From contig CAWGUD010000037.1 of assembly GCA_963825685.1 (NCBI GenBank), positions 62,001-126,000 on the forward strand: DNA of 64,000 bases, read 5' to 3'. This DNA is from JAOUEA01 sp963825685. GTDB taxonomy: Bacteria; Actinomycetota; UBA4738; HRBIN12. The position numbers were made by a program, and so were the translations under genes. Below the pieces are notes generated by a model that searched no databases, was not told the origin of the DNA, and saw only the letters and a program-made list of their open reading frames with translations. Shown here one piece after another: positions 43,198 to 51,694 of the stretch (the stretch's first letter is position 1; each line of letters begins with the position of its first letter).

Positions 43198-46143
43198 TCA
43201 CGATCGCGTCGCGGCCGGCCCTTCCTCCAGGAGCACGGGCTCAGGGTCGACCCCTCCTTCGACGTCGATGCTCGGCAGCGTGCGATCGAGGAGCCTCGGA
43301 AGCACGAAGATCGAGCGGCCGGCGATGGTGAGCAGGGCGGGTGCGAGGAGGACGATCATCACGCCGGCGAGCAGCACCGCCACCGAGAGGCCGACGCCGA
43401 ACTGCTTGATCGTGGGGTCGCCGTTGATGATGAAGCTCGCGAAGACGAGGAACATGATCAGCGCTGCCGCGGTGACCACGTGCGCCGCGGCACCGAGCCC
43501 CGACGTCACCGCCGATCGAGGGTCCTCACCCTCGGCGTGATGCTGCGCGATCCGGCTCACCATGAACACCTCGTAGTCCATCGACAGCCCGAAGAGGACG
43601 GCGAACATCATGAGGGGCACGTAGCTCGCGATCGGCACCGTGCCCCGCGGGGCATCGAGCCCGATCAGCGACAGCCCCCACCCCCACTGGAAGACGGCGG
43701 TGAGCACCCCGAGCGCGGCGGCGACGGTGAGGAGGTTCGTCAGGCCCGCCTGCAACGGGATCATCAGCGAGTGGAAGGCGATCATGAGCAGCAGGAAACT
43801 CAGGGCGAGCACGGTCAGGACGACGAGGAGCATCCTCGAGGAGATCGTCCTCGCGAGATCGACGTTGGTCGCCGTCGTACCGCCGACGTGAGCGATCACA
43901 CCGTTCGTGCCGGTGACCGGAGGCAGGATCTCGTCTCGCAGCTCCGTGACCAGGCGAGCGGTGGCGTCGGACGAGGGAGCTCGCAACGGCACAGCGCTCA
44001 GGATCGTGGCGTCACCGCGGTCGTTGATGAGGGGGGGTGAGACCGCCACGACCTGGTCGTCATCGCCCACCGTGTCCTGGATCGCGACGATCCTCGGGTC
44101 GGTGCCGCGCGGATCGCCACCGGCCCGCGTGAGCATCACCGTCAGCTGGTCCTGGAGGCGCTCTGCGTGCTGCTTCTGCTTCTTCGCCGCGTCGGCCTCG
44201 GCCTGGAGCTCGTCGGCTTGCTGCTGAAGCATGACCTTCTGTTGGTCGAGCCGTTCGGCCTGCGCCTCGAGCCGTGACTTCTGCCGTTCGAGTGCCAGCT
44301 GCTCGGCGACGAGGCGTGCCGCTTCCTCTTGGAGTGCCTGCGCCTGGCGAGCGAGGGCAGCAGCGTTCTCGAGCAACTGGCGTTCACGGGCGACCAGTGG
44401 TGCGAGCCGGGCGCGGATGCCCGCCTCCTTCTCCTGAAGGCGCGCGAGCCGACGTTTCAGCCGGCGGAGTTCGTCGGGGTCGGTCGTCTGCTCGATCAAC
44501 CGTTCGACCCGTCGCTCGCGAGCCTCGATGAAGGCGAGCCGGGCCGCGAGGGGCACGATCGTGCGGCCGGTGCGGACGATGCGTTCGCGCAACCCGGCCG
44601 CTCGTGCCTGCAACCGGGCCTCCTGCGCCTTCACGCCGGCGCCCTCGCGCGCCAATGCGGCTCCCTGACGCGCCAGTGCCTTCGCCTCCCGTTGGAGCTC
44701 ACGCCCGCGCTTCTCCAACGCGTCCTGCTGCTCCTCGAGCTGGGCCTGCTGCGCCTCGAGGCGCTTCTGCTCCTTCTCGAGTTGCGTCTGCAGGGCGGTC
44801 GCCTCGTCGTACTTCTTCGTGTACTTCGCGCTCGGCTCCGCGACCGGATCGAGGCTCATCGCCAGCAGGAGGGGACCGTTGTAGCCCACGCCGAAGCCCT
44901 GCGTGAGCAGATCGTAGGCCTGCCGCTGGGTCGTCGAGGTCGGCGTGACACCCACGTCCGGCTGCCCGAGCTCGAGCGTGAACAACGGCACGATCAGTGG
45001 CACGAGGAGCGCCAGTGAGATCGCCACGGCGATCCACGGGTGGGTACCGACCCACCGAGCCCACGCATCCCAGCGTCGATGCCCCTCCGGCCGCGGCTTC
45101 ATCCGCAGGAAGTTCGGGACGCGCACGCGTTCCACTCCGTGCCCGACCAGGGACAGGATCGCGGGCAGCAAGGTGATGGAGGTGAGCACCGCGGTGAACA
45201 CGGCGATCGCCGAGGCGACCCCGAGCACGGTCACCAAGGGGATGCCCGCGACCGCCAGCGACAGGAGGGCGATGACGACCGTGCCGCCCGCGAACACGAT
45301 GGCACTGCCGGACGAGGCCACCGACCGGGCGATCGACTCGCGGACCTCCATGCCGCCCTCGAGCTGCTCCTTGTGCTTGGTCATCAGGAACAAGGCGTAG
45401 TCGATGCCGACCCCGAGGCCGATCATCGTCGCGAGCGTCGGAGCGACGGACGGCACCGAGAACAGATGGCCCATCAGGCCGATCACCGAGGTCGAGATCG
45501 CCAGACCGACCGCAGCACCCACGATCGGCAGCCCCATCGCCACGAGGCTGCCGAAGACGAGGGCGAGGATCACCATCGCCGAGATGTTGCCGATCACCTC
45601 ACTGGTCTGCGTCTCGGGCGTCGAGAGCACGCTGCCGATCGGGCCCCCGACCGCGACCTCGATCCCCGCGTTGCGTGCGGGCGCGGTCGCTTCCAGGACC
45701 TTCTCGGCGAGCTCGGTCGTGATGAAGCCGGTCCCGACGTCGAGCAGCACGGGCATCTGCCCCGTTCGCTCGTCGTCGGAGATGATGCCCAGGATCTCCG
45801 CGTTCTTGCCCACCGGGTTGCGGACGCTGTAGACGTCGGGATTCGCCTTGATCGCATGGAAGGTGGCGTCCACGGCGGGCTTGTAGCGATCGTCGGTGAG
45901 CCGGCCGTCGTCGACGCGCAGGACGAAGGGGCTCGAACCGTTCTGCTGGGGGGGGAACTGCTCAGCCAACAGATCGAAGGCCGCCTGGCTATCCGTGCCC
46001 GGAAGGGTGAGCGAGTTGTTGGTCTTCGCCCCGAGCGTCTTCACGGATCCAACCGCGAGGATGACCAGAACGAGCCAGACACCCACGAGGAGCACTCGAT
46101 GGTGCGCCCCGAACCGCCCGAGGCGATAGAGCAGCCGGGCCAT
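43198..46143 (-). CDS. MMPL/RND exporter with a 230-residue coiled coil
   Basis: This is a membrane exporter of 981 residues. The first half has TM1 near 18-35, a periplasmic domain and TM2-6 including GIDYALFLMTKHKE with the Asp248-Tyr249 pair; the second half repeats this with LSMDYEVFMVSRIAQHHAEG. TM7 is near 370-388. Residues about 440-672, in the second periplasmic domain, are a Glu/Gln/Arg/Ala-rich coiled coil (for example LEKEQKRLEAQQAQLEEQQD) with likely turns at TIVPLA and TTDPDE. Mycobacterial MmpL4/MmpL5 have a coiled-coil insertion in the same domain. The exported molecule is unknown and no MmpS-like gene is adjacent. A ribosome site gggaagggg precedes ATG 46143. Confidence 0.9.
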   Translation of the reverse strand: MARLLYRLGRFGAHHRVLLVGVWLVLVILAVGSVKTLGAKTNNSLTLPGTDSQAAFDLLAEQFPPQQNGSSPFVLRVDDGRLTDDRYKPAVDATFHAIKANPDVYSVRNPVGKNAEILGIISDDERTGQMPVLLDVGTGFITTELAEKVLEATAPARNAGIEVAVGGPIGSVLSTPETQTSEVIGNISAMVILALVFGSLVAMGLPIVGAAVGLAISTSVIGLMGHLFSVPSVAPTLATMIGLGVGIDYALFLMTKHKEQLEGGMEVRESIARSVASSGSAIVFAGGTVVIALLSLAVAGIPLVTVLGVASAIAVFTAVLTSITLLPAILSLVGHGVERVRVPNFLRMKPRPEGHRRWDAWARWVGTHPWIAVAISLALLVPLIVPLFTLELGQPDVGVTPTSTTQRQAYDLLTQGFGVGYNGPLLLAMSLDPVAEPSAKYTKKYDEATALQTQLEKEQKRLEAQQAQLEEQQDALEKRGRELQREAKALARQGAALAREGAGVKAQEARLQARAAGLRERIVRTGRTIVPLAARLAFIEARERRVERLIEQTTDPDELRRLKRRLARLQEKEAGIRARLAPLVARERQLLENAAALARQAQALQEEAARLVAEQLALERQKSRLEAQAERLDQQKVMLQQQADELQAEADAAKKQKQHAERLQDQLTVMLTRAGGDPRGTDPRIVAIQDTVGDDDQVVAVSPPLINDRGDATILSAVPLRAPSSDATARLVTELRDEILPPVTGTNGVIAHVGGTTATNVDLARTISSRMLLVVLTVLALSFLLLMIAFHSLMIPLQAGLTNLLTVAAALGVLTAVFQWGWGLSLIGLDAPRGTVPIASYVPLMMFAVLFGLSMDYEVFMVSRIAQHHAEGEDPRSAVTSGLGAAAHVVTAAALIMFLVFASFIINGDPTIKQFGVGLSVAVLLAGVMIVLLAPALLTIAGRSIFVLPRLLDRTLPSIDVEGGVDPEPVLLEEGPAATRS

Positions 46144-46246
46144 CTGCCCCTTCCCCCCTCAAGCCCCTGCGAAGTGAGGCGACCGCGCCCAGGATAGGAG
46201 GCGTCTTCGCGCAGGGTCAACCGTCACGGAGCGGGATGGATCGCCC

Positions 46247-46582
46247 TCACGTGCTGCAGCGCACACAACGTACCGACGAGGGCCGGGCCTCGAGCCGTTC
46301 GTCGGGGATCGACGTCTGACAGCGGTCGCAGATGCCGTACGTGCCCTCGTCGAACTTCTCGAGGGCCCGCCGAACGCCCGCGAGCTTCGCCGCGAGGGCG
46401 TCGGCCTGGCCGACCCGTTCGATGCGGCCGATCGCCTCGCTCGTCCCCTCTCCGACGCGCTTGCCGAACCCGATCGTCGCGGCGGGATCGCGCGTGACCG
46501 TGGTCAGGGCGGCGAGCTCCGCCTCGAGCGATTCGAGCTCGCCCTCGAGGGCCTTCCGAAGAGCCGCGAGGTCGAGGCTCAC
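46247..46582 (-). CDS. DksA/TraR-type zinc-finger protein
   Basis: This is a protein of 111 residues. An N-terminal helical hairpin (LRKALEGELESLEAELAALT) is followed by the C4 zinc finger GICDRCQTSIPDERLEARP and VRCVRC. This resembles actinobacterial DksA/TraR or RbpA/CarD-like small regulators that bind RNA polymerase; a generic zinc-finger role is also possible. Its ATG overlaps the stop of the HesB-like gene by 4 nt, so the two are made together. Confidence 0.85.
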   Translation of the reverse strand: MSLDLAALRKALEGELESLEAELAALTTVTRDPAATIGFGKRVGEGTSEAIGRIERVGQADALAAKLAGVRRALEKFDEGTYGICDRCQTSIPDERLEARPSSVRCVRCST

Positions 46583-46851
46583 GTATCCGCGCCTTCGTCG
46601 TCGGCGATCAGCACCAAGCGGTCGTGCGGCTCGGCGACGTCCACCGTGCCCGAGAGACCGGGGCCGACGATCAAGGAGAACCCCTCCTCGTGATCGACGA
46701 TCGTGTCATCCGGCCCGGGTCCGTCGGCGAGCTCGAACCGGACACCGGCGCCCTCGGGCACGAGACGGATCCGGGCGTCGGGATCGAACCGGCGCGCGGC
46801 CTCGTCGGCCGTGCGCAACAACGCCACCGCCCGAGGGCTGCACCTGATCAT
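46579..46851 (-). CDS. HesB-like protein lacking the cluster cysteines
   Basis: This is a protein of 90 residues whose strand order follows A-type Fe-S carriers: SPRAVALLRTADEAARR, ARIRLVPEGAGVRFELADGP, DDTIVDHEEGFSLIVGP and LSGTVDVAEPHDRLVLIAD. The GGCSG and C-x-C motifs are missing; the only cysteine is Cys4. It may be a structural relative without cluster binding. The ATG at 46851 is 6 nt after TAGCAT (minus). It is coupled to the DksA-type gene and divergent from the DNA glycosylase gene. Confidence 0.6.
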   Translation of the reverse strand: MIRCSPRAVALLRTADEAARRFDPDARIRLVPEGAGVRFELADGPGPDDTIVDHEEGFSLIVGPGLSGTVDVAEPHDRLVLIADDEGADT

Positions 46852-46857
46852 CGCCCG

Positions 46858-46867
46858 ATGCTACCGT
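46858..46867. promoter_or_regulatory. Overlapping divergent -10 boxes
   Basis: Minus TAGCAT (46863-46858) and plus TACCGT (46862-46867) share two base pairs. They stand 6 nt from the minus ATG at 46851 and 7 nt from the plus GTG at 46875. Confidence 0.5.
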
Positions 46868-46874
46868 GGCCATC

Positions 46875-47795
46875 GTGTCGACCTCGTTGCCGCTGCCCCT
46901 GCGAGGTCCGAGCGGGGAGCCGGTCGACCTGGCGCGCACGCTGAACTCCCACGGGTTCGCCGAGCTGGCGCCGACGACGCTCGACGAGCCGACCACGACG
47001 CTCTCCGTCACCGTGCGGGTGCCGGGGGGTCGCCCCCGCCGGATCCGGATCGGCCCCGACACCGGCGACGACGCCCGCGTGGAGATATTGGGGCCAGCGG
47101 CCGGGCCACGCGTGCGAGCCGCGGCACGGGCGGGCGCCGCCCATGTGCTGCGGCTCGATCACGATCTCTCGAGGTTCTACGCGTCGATCGCCGAGGATCC
47201 CGAATTGTCGTGGGCGGCGACCGGGGCCGGGCGCATGTTGCGCTCCCCCACCGTGTTCGAGGACGTCGTGAAGACGATCTGCACGACGAACTGTGCGTGG
47301 GGCGCCACCGTGCGCATGGTGAACGCGCTCGTCTCCTCGCTCGGCGAGCCGGCGATCGGCGGCGACGGGCCGCTCGCGAACGCGTTCCCGAGACCGGCGA
47401 CGATGGCGGCGGCACCCGACTCCTTCTATCGGGACGTGGTGCGGGCGGGGTACCGCGGGCCATACCTGAGCGAGCTGGCCCGAAGGGTCGACGCCGGCGA
47501 GGTCGATCTCGAGTCGATGGCGACAACGACCCCCGACGAGCTCTCCGACGACGATCTCGAGGCAGCGCTCCTGGACCTGCCGGGGATCGGCCCGTACGCG
47601 GCGGCCCACGTGATGATGACGCTCGGTCGCCACTCCCGGCTGATCCTCGACAGCTGGACCCGGCCGAAGTACGCGCGCCTCACGGGTCGCACGAAGCCCC
47701 TCGCCGACGCGACGATCGTGCGCCGGTTCCGCCGCTACGGCGACGAGGCCGGTCTCGCGTTCTGGCTGTTCCTCACGCGCGACTGGGTCGAGTGA
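46875..47795 (+). CDS. HhH-GPD DNA glycosylase, AlkA/OGG1-like
   Basis: This is a protein of 306 residues from the GTG at 46875, chosen because TACCGT lies 7 nt before it; a GTG at 46866 is in frame. The N-terminal part (LNSHGFAELAPTTLDEPTTT) resembles the TBP-like domain of AlkA/OGG1. Then come VFEDVVKTICTTNCAWGATV and the helix-hairpin-helix LDLPGIGPYAAAHVMMTLG, with the catalytic Asp probably in RLILDSW. The position where bifunctional OGG1/Nth enzymes have Lys looks like Tyr, so a monofunctional glycosylase is expected. It would remove damaged bases from DNA. Confidence 0.82.
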   Translation: MSTSLPLPLRGPSGEPVDLARTLNSHGFAELAPTTLDEPTTTLSVTVRVPGGRPRRIRIGPDTGDDARVEILGPAAGPRVRAAARAGAAHVLRLDHDLSRFYASIAEDPELSWAATGAGRMLRSPTVFEDVVKTICTTNCAWGATVRMVNALVSSLGEPAIGGDGPLANAFPRPATMAAAPDSFYRDVVRAGYRGPYLSELARRVDAGEVDLESMATTTPDELSDDDLEAALLDLPGIGPYAAAHVMMTLGRHSRLILDSWTRPKYARLTGRTKPLADATIVRRFRRYGDEAGLAFWLFLTRDWVE

Positions 47796-47879
47796 CGGGC
47801 GCGTGGTTGCCCCTGCCTCATCTCCCGAACGATACTGAGCCCACCCTCGGAGGAGTCGATCGATGAGCCACGTGCCGTT

Positions 47880-49112
47880 ATGCCTCGCGTCCGCCGCCAA
47901 CCGCGGCTCATCGCTGCCTTGCGGTCCGAACGTCGAACGATCCGGCAGGGCATCGTGGCGCTCGTCTTCAGTACGGGCGCAGGCTTCGTTGCAGGCCTGA
48001 TCCTTAGCCATATCACGGGATCGCTGGAACGGCTCCCCGGGCTCCTCGTGTTGATCCCGGCGGCCGTCGGGATGCGCGGCACGATCTTCGGAGCGCTCGA
48101 GGCCCGCCTCGGAACGAGCATCCACACGGGCCTCTTCCACGCCACGCTCCGTCGAGACGGCGTGCTCCGGGACAACGTGACGGTGGCGGTCGTCACGACG
48201 CTCACCTCGTCGGTCTGGCTCGCGATGCTCGCGAAGCTCACCTCGACGCTGTTCGGCGCGCCCTCGATCTCGCTGATCCAGCTCATCGTGATCTCCGTCG
48301 TCGGCGGGGCGCTCGGGTCGGTCGTGATCCTCGCGTTCACGGTCGCGCTCTCGGTGGTGTCGTTCCGGCGAGGCTGGGACCTCGACTCCGTCGGGACGCC
48401 GATGGTGACGGCGCTCGGCGATGCGGCCACCCTGCCGACACTGTTCCTCGCCTCCCTGTTGGTCGAGAACGACCTCGTGACGGCGGCGGCTGCGGTCGTA
48501 TGCATCGGCGCGGCGACGTGGAGCGTCGTTGCGGCCATGCGGAGCGATCGCCCCGACGTGCGCCGCATCGTGCTCCAGATGACCGCGGTCATCGTGCTCA
48601 CCCCGTTGCTCGACATCGCCGCAGGCGGGCTTCTGGGACGGTTCCAGTCGGAACTCGTCCGCAACGCGGGGATCCTCATCCTGATTCCGCCCTTCGTCTC
48701 CCAGTCCGGCGCGCTCGGAGGCATCCTCGCCTCCCGTCTTTCCTCGAAGATCCAGGTCGGCCTCGTACGCCCGACCCTGTGGCCGGATCCGCTGGCGTGG
48801 GCCGATGCAGCCATCGTCTCGGTGCTCGCGGTCGTGACGTTCCTGGTCGTGGGAACCGGCGCGACCGTGCTCGCGGATCTGACCACGCGCACGCATCCGG
48901 GAGCGTGGGAGATGATCGGCGGCACCCTCCTCGCCGGGCTGTTGCTGCTGCCGGTGCTGCTGACGCTGTCGTACGCGGTCGCGGTGGCCACCGCCCGGCT
49001 GGGCCTCGACCCCGACGATCAGAGCGTGCCGGTGATCACCAGCTGCATGGACCTCGCGGGCGTCGCTGCCGTGCTCGGGGTGATGTCGTTGCTCGGTGTA
49101 CTGCCCGGATGA
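47880..49112 (+). CDS. SLC41/MgtE-type divalent cation transporter, copy 1
   Basis: This is a membrane protein of about 410 residues with ten or so hydrophobic segments and two repeated SLC41/MgtE membrane halves. The first has LIPAAVGMRGTIFGALEARL and GWDLDSVGTPMVTALGD, the second LIPPFVSQSGALGGILASRL and RLGLDPDDQSVPVITSCMDL. The acidic DLDS/DPDD-to-D pattern is the ion-binding signature. It lacks the cytoplasmic N and CBS domains of classic MgtE. A ribosome site ggagga at 47850 is better spaced for an ATG at 47863 in another frame, so a small indel near the N-terminus is possible. It leads a three-gene operon. Confidence 0.87.
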   Translation: MPRVRRQPRLIAALRSERRTIRQGIVALVFSTGAGFVAGLILSHITGSLERLPGLLVLIPAAVGMRGTIFGALEARLGTSIHTGLFHATLRRDGVLRDNVTVAVVTTLTSSVWLAMLAKLTSTLFGAPSISLIQLIVISVVGGALGSVVILAFTVALSVVSFRRGWDLDSVGTPMVTALGDAATLPTLFLASLLVENDLVTAAAAVVCIGAATWSVVAAMRSDRPDVRRIVLQMTAVIVLTPLLDIAAGGLLGRFQSELVRNAGILILIPPFVSQSGALGGILASRLSSKIQVGLVRPTLWPDPLAWADAAIVSVLAVVTFLVVGTGATVLADLTTRTHPGAWEMIGGTLLAGLLLLPVLLTLSYAVAVATARLGLDPDDQSVPVITSCMDLAGVAAVLGVMSLLGVLPG

Positions 49113-49193
49113 GCAGCTTGTTCGACCCGGGACCGCGGGCGATACTTCGGCCGCCACCGGCCCGACGCCGGCAGCGCCTCGATCGATCCTTTG

Positions 49194-50441
49194 ATGGCCA
49201 CGCCCAGGAGCACCCGGTTGGTCCCCCGACGCGCTCGACGTGTCTACGACACCATGCGCGTCGAACAGCGGACCCTTCAGCAGGGCGCGACTGCCCTCGC
49301 TCTCAGCACCGCCGCCGGTTTCGTCGCCGGTCTGGTCCTGGGTTCGATCACCGGCACCCTGGAGCTCCTGCCGGGCCTGCTCGTGCTGATCCCTGCCTCG
49401 GTCGGCATGCGCGGGATGATCTTCGGCGCGATGGGCGCCCGGCTCGGGACCGGGATCGCGGCGGGCGTGTTCGAGCCCACCCTTCGGCGCGGGGGCCTGC
49501 TCGCCCAGAACGTCGAGGTGGCGGTCATCTCCGCCGTCCTCTCGTCGTTCTATCTGGCTGGCATGGCGAAGCTCGTCGCCTCGGCGTTCGGCGAGGACAC
49601 CGTGTCGTTCTGGGATCTCGTCACGATCTCGGTCGTCGGTGGTGTGCTCGCCTCGGCGGTGATCCTGGTGGTGACCGTGCGACTGTCGATCCAGTCCTTC
49701 CGGCGAGGCTGGGACCTCGACGCGGTCTCGACCCCCATGGTCACGGCGATCGGCGACATGGTCACGCTGCCGGCGCTGTTCCTGGCCACCTTCATCGCGA
49801 GGAACGACGCCCTGAACGCTGTCGTCGCGTCCGTGTGCACGGTCGCAGCGATCGGCGCGCTGGCCTGGGCCGTCATGCGGAGCTCCTCTGCGGTGCAACG
49901 GATCCTGCTGGAGATGGCAGGGGTGAGCGCCCTGGCGCCGATACTGGACATCTTCGCGGGCGCCGTGCTCGAGGCGCATCGCATCGAGCTGGAGGCGATC
50001 CCGGGGATCTTGGTCCTCATCCCGCCGTTCGTGTCGCAAGCCGGCGCGATCGGCGGCATCCTGTCGTCACGCCTCTCCTCCAAGCTGCAGCTCGGTGTGA
50101 TCACCCCGAGGGGTCGTCCCGAACGCCCGGCGCTCGTCGACGCCGCGCTGGTCGTCACGCTCGGGCTGATCGTCTTCACGGCGATCGGCGTGATCGCGAC
50201 GGTGCTGGCCTCGGCGATCGGCGTCGCTCGGCCGCCGGCGGGATTGATGATCGGCGGCACCGTGCTCGCGGGCATCCTCGTGCTGCCCGTCACGCTGGTC
50301 GTCGGCTACTACGTCGCGATCCTGACCACCCGCTTCGGACTCGACCCCGACAACCACGGGGTCCCGATCATCACGGCGACGCTCGACCTGACCGGCGTCG
50401 CCGCCGTGCTCTTCGTCATGTCAGTATTGGGGGTCACCTGA
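49194..50441 (+). CDS. SLC41/MgtE-type divalent cation transporter, copy 2
   Basis: This is a protein of about 415 residues, clearly a duplicate of the preceding gene. It has LLPGLLVLIPASVGMRGMIF, RRGWDLDAVSTPMVTAIGDM, LVLIPPFVSQAGAIGGILSS and FGLDPDNHGVPIITATLDLT. Both membrane halves keep the Asp-rich signature. The pair may form a heterodimer that moves magnesium or a related ion. The start ATG 49194 is 81 nt after the first gene. Its stop overlaps the start of the PhoU-RCK_C gene, implying coupled translation. Confidence 0.87.
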   Translation: MATPRSTRLVPRRARRVYDTMRVEQRTLQQGATALALSTAAGFVAGLVLGSITGTLELLPGLLVLIPASVGMRGMIFGAMGARLGTGIAAGVFEPTLRRGGLLAQNVEVAVISAVLSSFYLAGMAKLVASAFGEDTVSFWDLVTISVVGGVLASAVILVVTVRLSIQSFRRGWDLDAVSTPMVTAIGDMVTLPALFLATFIARNDALNAVVASVCTVAAIGALAWAVMRSSSAVQRILLEMAGVSALAPILDIFAGAVLEAHRIELEAIPGILVLIPPFVSQAGAIGGILSSRLSSKLQLGVITPRGRPERPALVDAALVVTLGLIVFTAIGVIATVLASAIGVARPPAGLMIGGTVLAGILVLPVTLVVGYYVAILTTRFGLDPDNHGVPIITATLDLTGVAAVLFVMSVLGVT

Positions 50442-51628
50442 TGAACGAACCGCGAAACGTCAAAGACCTGCTCGTCGAGCTCAAGGATGCCTCCGAGCTC
50501 ATGGTCGACCTCGCGTACGCGGCGGTCTTCTTCAACGAGGACAAGCTCGCACGCGAGGTCGCGCGACTCGAGTCGCACATGACCGACGACCTGCGCCGTC
50601 TCCGCACGACGGCGATGCTCGCCGCCCGCAGTCCCGAGGACGCCGAAGGCATGGCCGGGGTCCTCTGGATCGCCGACGCGATCGAGCAGGTGGGCGACGC
50701 CGCGTCCGACATCGCCCGGGTGGTGGCAGCCCGGCTCGGCATCCCCGATGCACTCAAGCCAGACCTGCGCCACGCCGACGAGATGACCGCCCGCGTCAAG
50801 GTCCGAGAGAGCGGCGAGCTCATCGGACGCGACCTGCGAGAGCTCTCGCTGCCCACCGAGACCGGCATGTGGATCGTGGCGATCCGGTCCGGCCACGATT
50901 GGCGCTTCGACCCCGGCCCCGACGACGTGATCTCCGCGGGCGACGTGCTCGTGGTGCGAGGCCCCGACGAGGGGGTGAACGAGCTCCGGCAGCTCGCTGG
51001 AGCGCCGCCCCTTCCACTGCCGCCCGAGGGCGACGAGCCGGCCCTCTCCGAGCTCGACCGCGCGGTCGACATCCTCGTGGAGATGAAGGACCTGGCGGAG
51101 GCCGCCGTGGGTATGGCGTACTCGTCGCTGCTGTTCAACAACCGTTCGCTCGCCGCGGAGGTCGGCGCGCTCGAGGCTCGCAGCGACCAGCTCCGCGACG
51201 AGCTGGAATCGTGGGTGCTCCGGGCCGCCCCCGAGGCCCGCGATCCCGACGAGCTCCGGGGTCTCATCAGGCTCGCCGGAGCGAGCGAGGCGATATGCGA
51301 CGCGGCGCGGGACATGACCTGGTACGTGGAGCACGGGGAAGCGCTCCACCCCGTCGTGCAGATGGCCCTGGAGGAGACCGAGGAGACGAGCGCGGAGACG
51401 ATCGTGCAGCCCGGCTCACCGGCCGCGGGTCGCTCGCTGAAGGAGTTGCGGCTCGAGACCGAGACCGGCATGTTCGTCCTGGCGGTGCAGCGAGGCGCTC
51501 GGTGGATCTATCGGCCACGGCCCGGCTTCGTCCTGGATGAAGGGGACCGCCTGATCTCGGTCGGGCCGGAGGAGGGCGAGGAGGAGCTCTGGGCCCTCAC
51601 CGGCGCGCCCGTCGCCGTGGAAGGGTGA
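50441..51628 (+). CDS. Doubled PhoU-like plus RCK_C (TrkA_C) regulatory protein
   Basis: This is a soluble protein of 395 residues made of two copies of one module. Module 1 is a PhoU-like helical bundle (about 5-105, VKDLLVELKDASELMVDLAY) followed by an RCK_C domain (about 110-190, SGELIGRDLRELSLPTETGM then ISAGDVLVVRGP). Module 2 repeats it: VDILVEMKDLAEAAVGMAYS near 205, then AAGRSLKELRLETETGMFVL and LDEGDRLISVGPEEG. RCK_C domains bind small ligands or ions and gate transporters. Encoded with its ATG on the stop of SLC41 copy 2, it is a likely gating or sensing subunit for the pair. No ion-channel segment is present. Confidence 0.82.
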   Translation: MNEPRNVKDLLVELKDASELMVDLAYAAVFFNEDKLAREVARLESHMTDDLRRLRTTAMLAARSPEDAEGMAGVLWIADAIEQVGDAASDIARVVAARLGIPDALKPDLRHADEMTARVKVRESGELIGRDLRELSLPTETGMWIVAIRSGHDWRFDPGPDDVISAGDVLVVRGPDEGVNELRQLAGAPPLPLPPEGDEPALSELDRAVDILVEMKDLAEAAVGMAYSSLLFNNRSLAAEVGALEARSDQLRDELESWVLRAAPEARDPDELRGLIRLAGASEAICDAARDMTWYVEHGEALHPVVQMALEETEETSAETIVQPGSPAAGRSLKELRLETETGMFVLAVQRGARWIYRPRPGFVLDEGDRLISVGPEEGEEELWALTGAPVAVEG

Positions 51629-51694
51629 CGTCGAGCGCAACCACTCGGCGGGCCGGTTCCTTGTACCGCCGTTCCCCTGACCTAGCCTCGGCCC

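Noticed and set aside
46848..50039. A reading frame of more than 1000 codons antisense to the SLC41 genes
   Set aside because: Composition is His/Arg/Asp/Gly-rich with no domain pattern; it is the mirror of GC-rich codon use in the two transporter genes.
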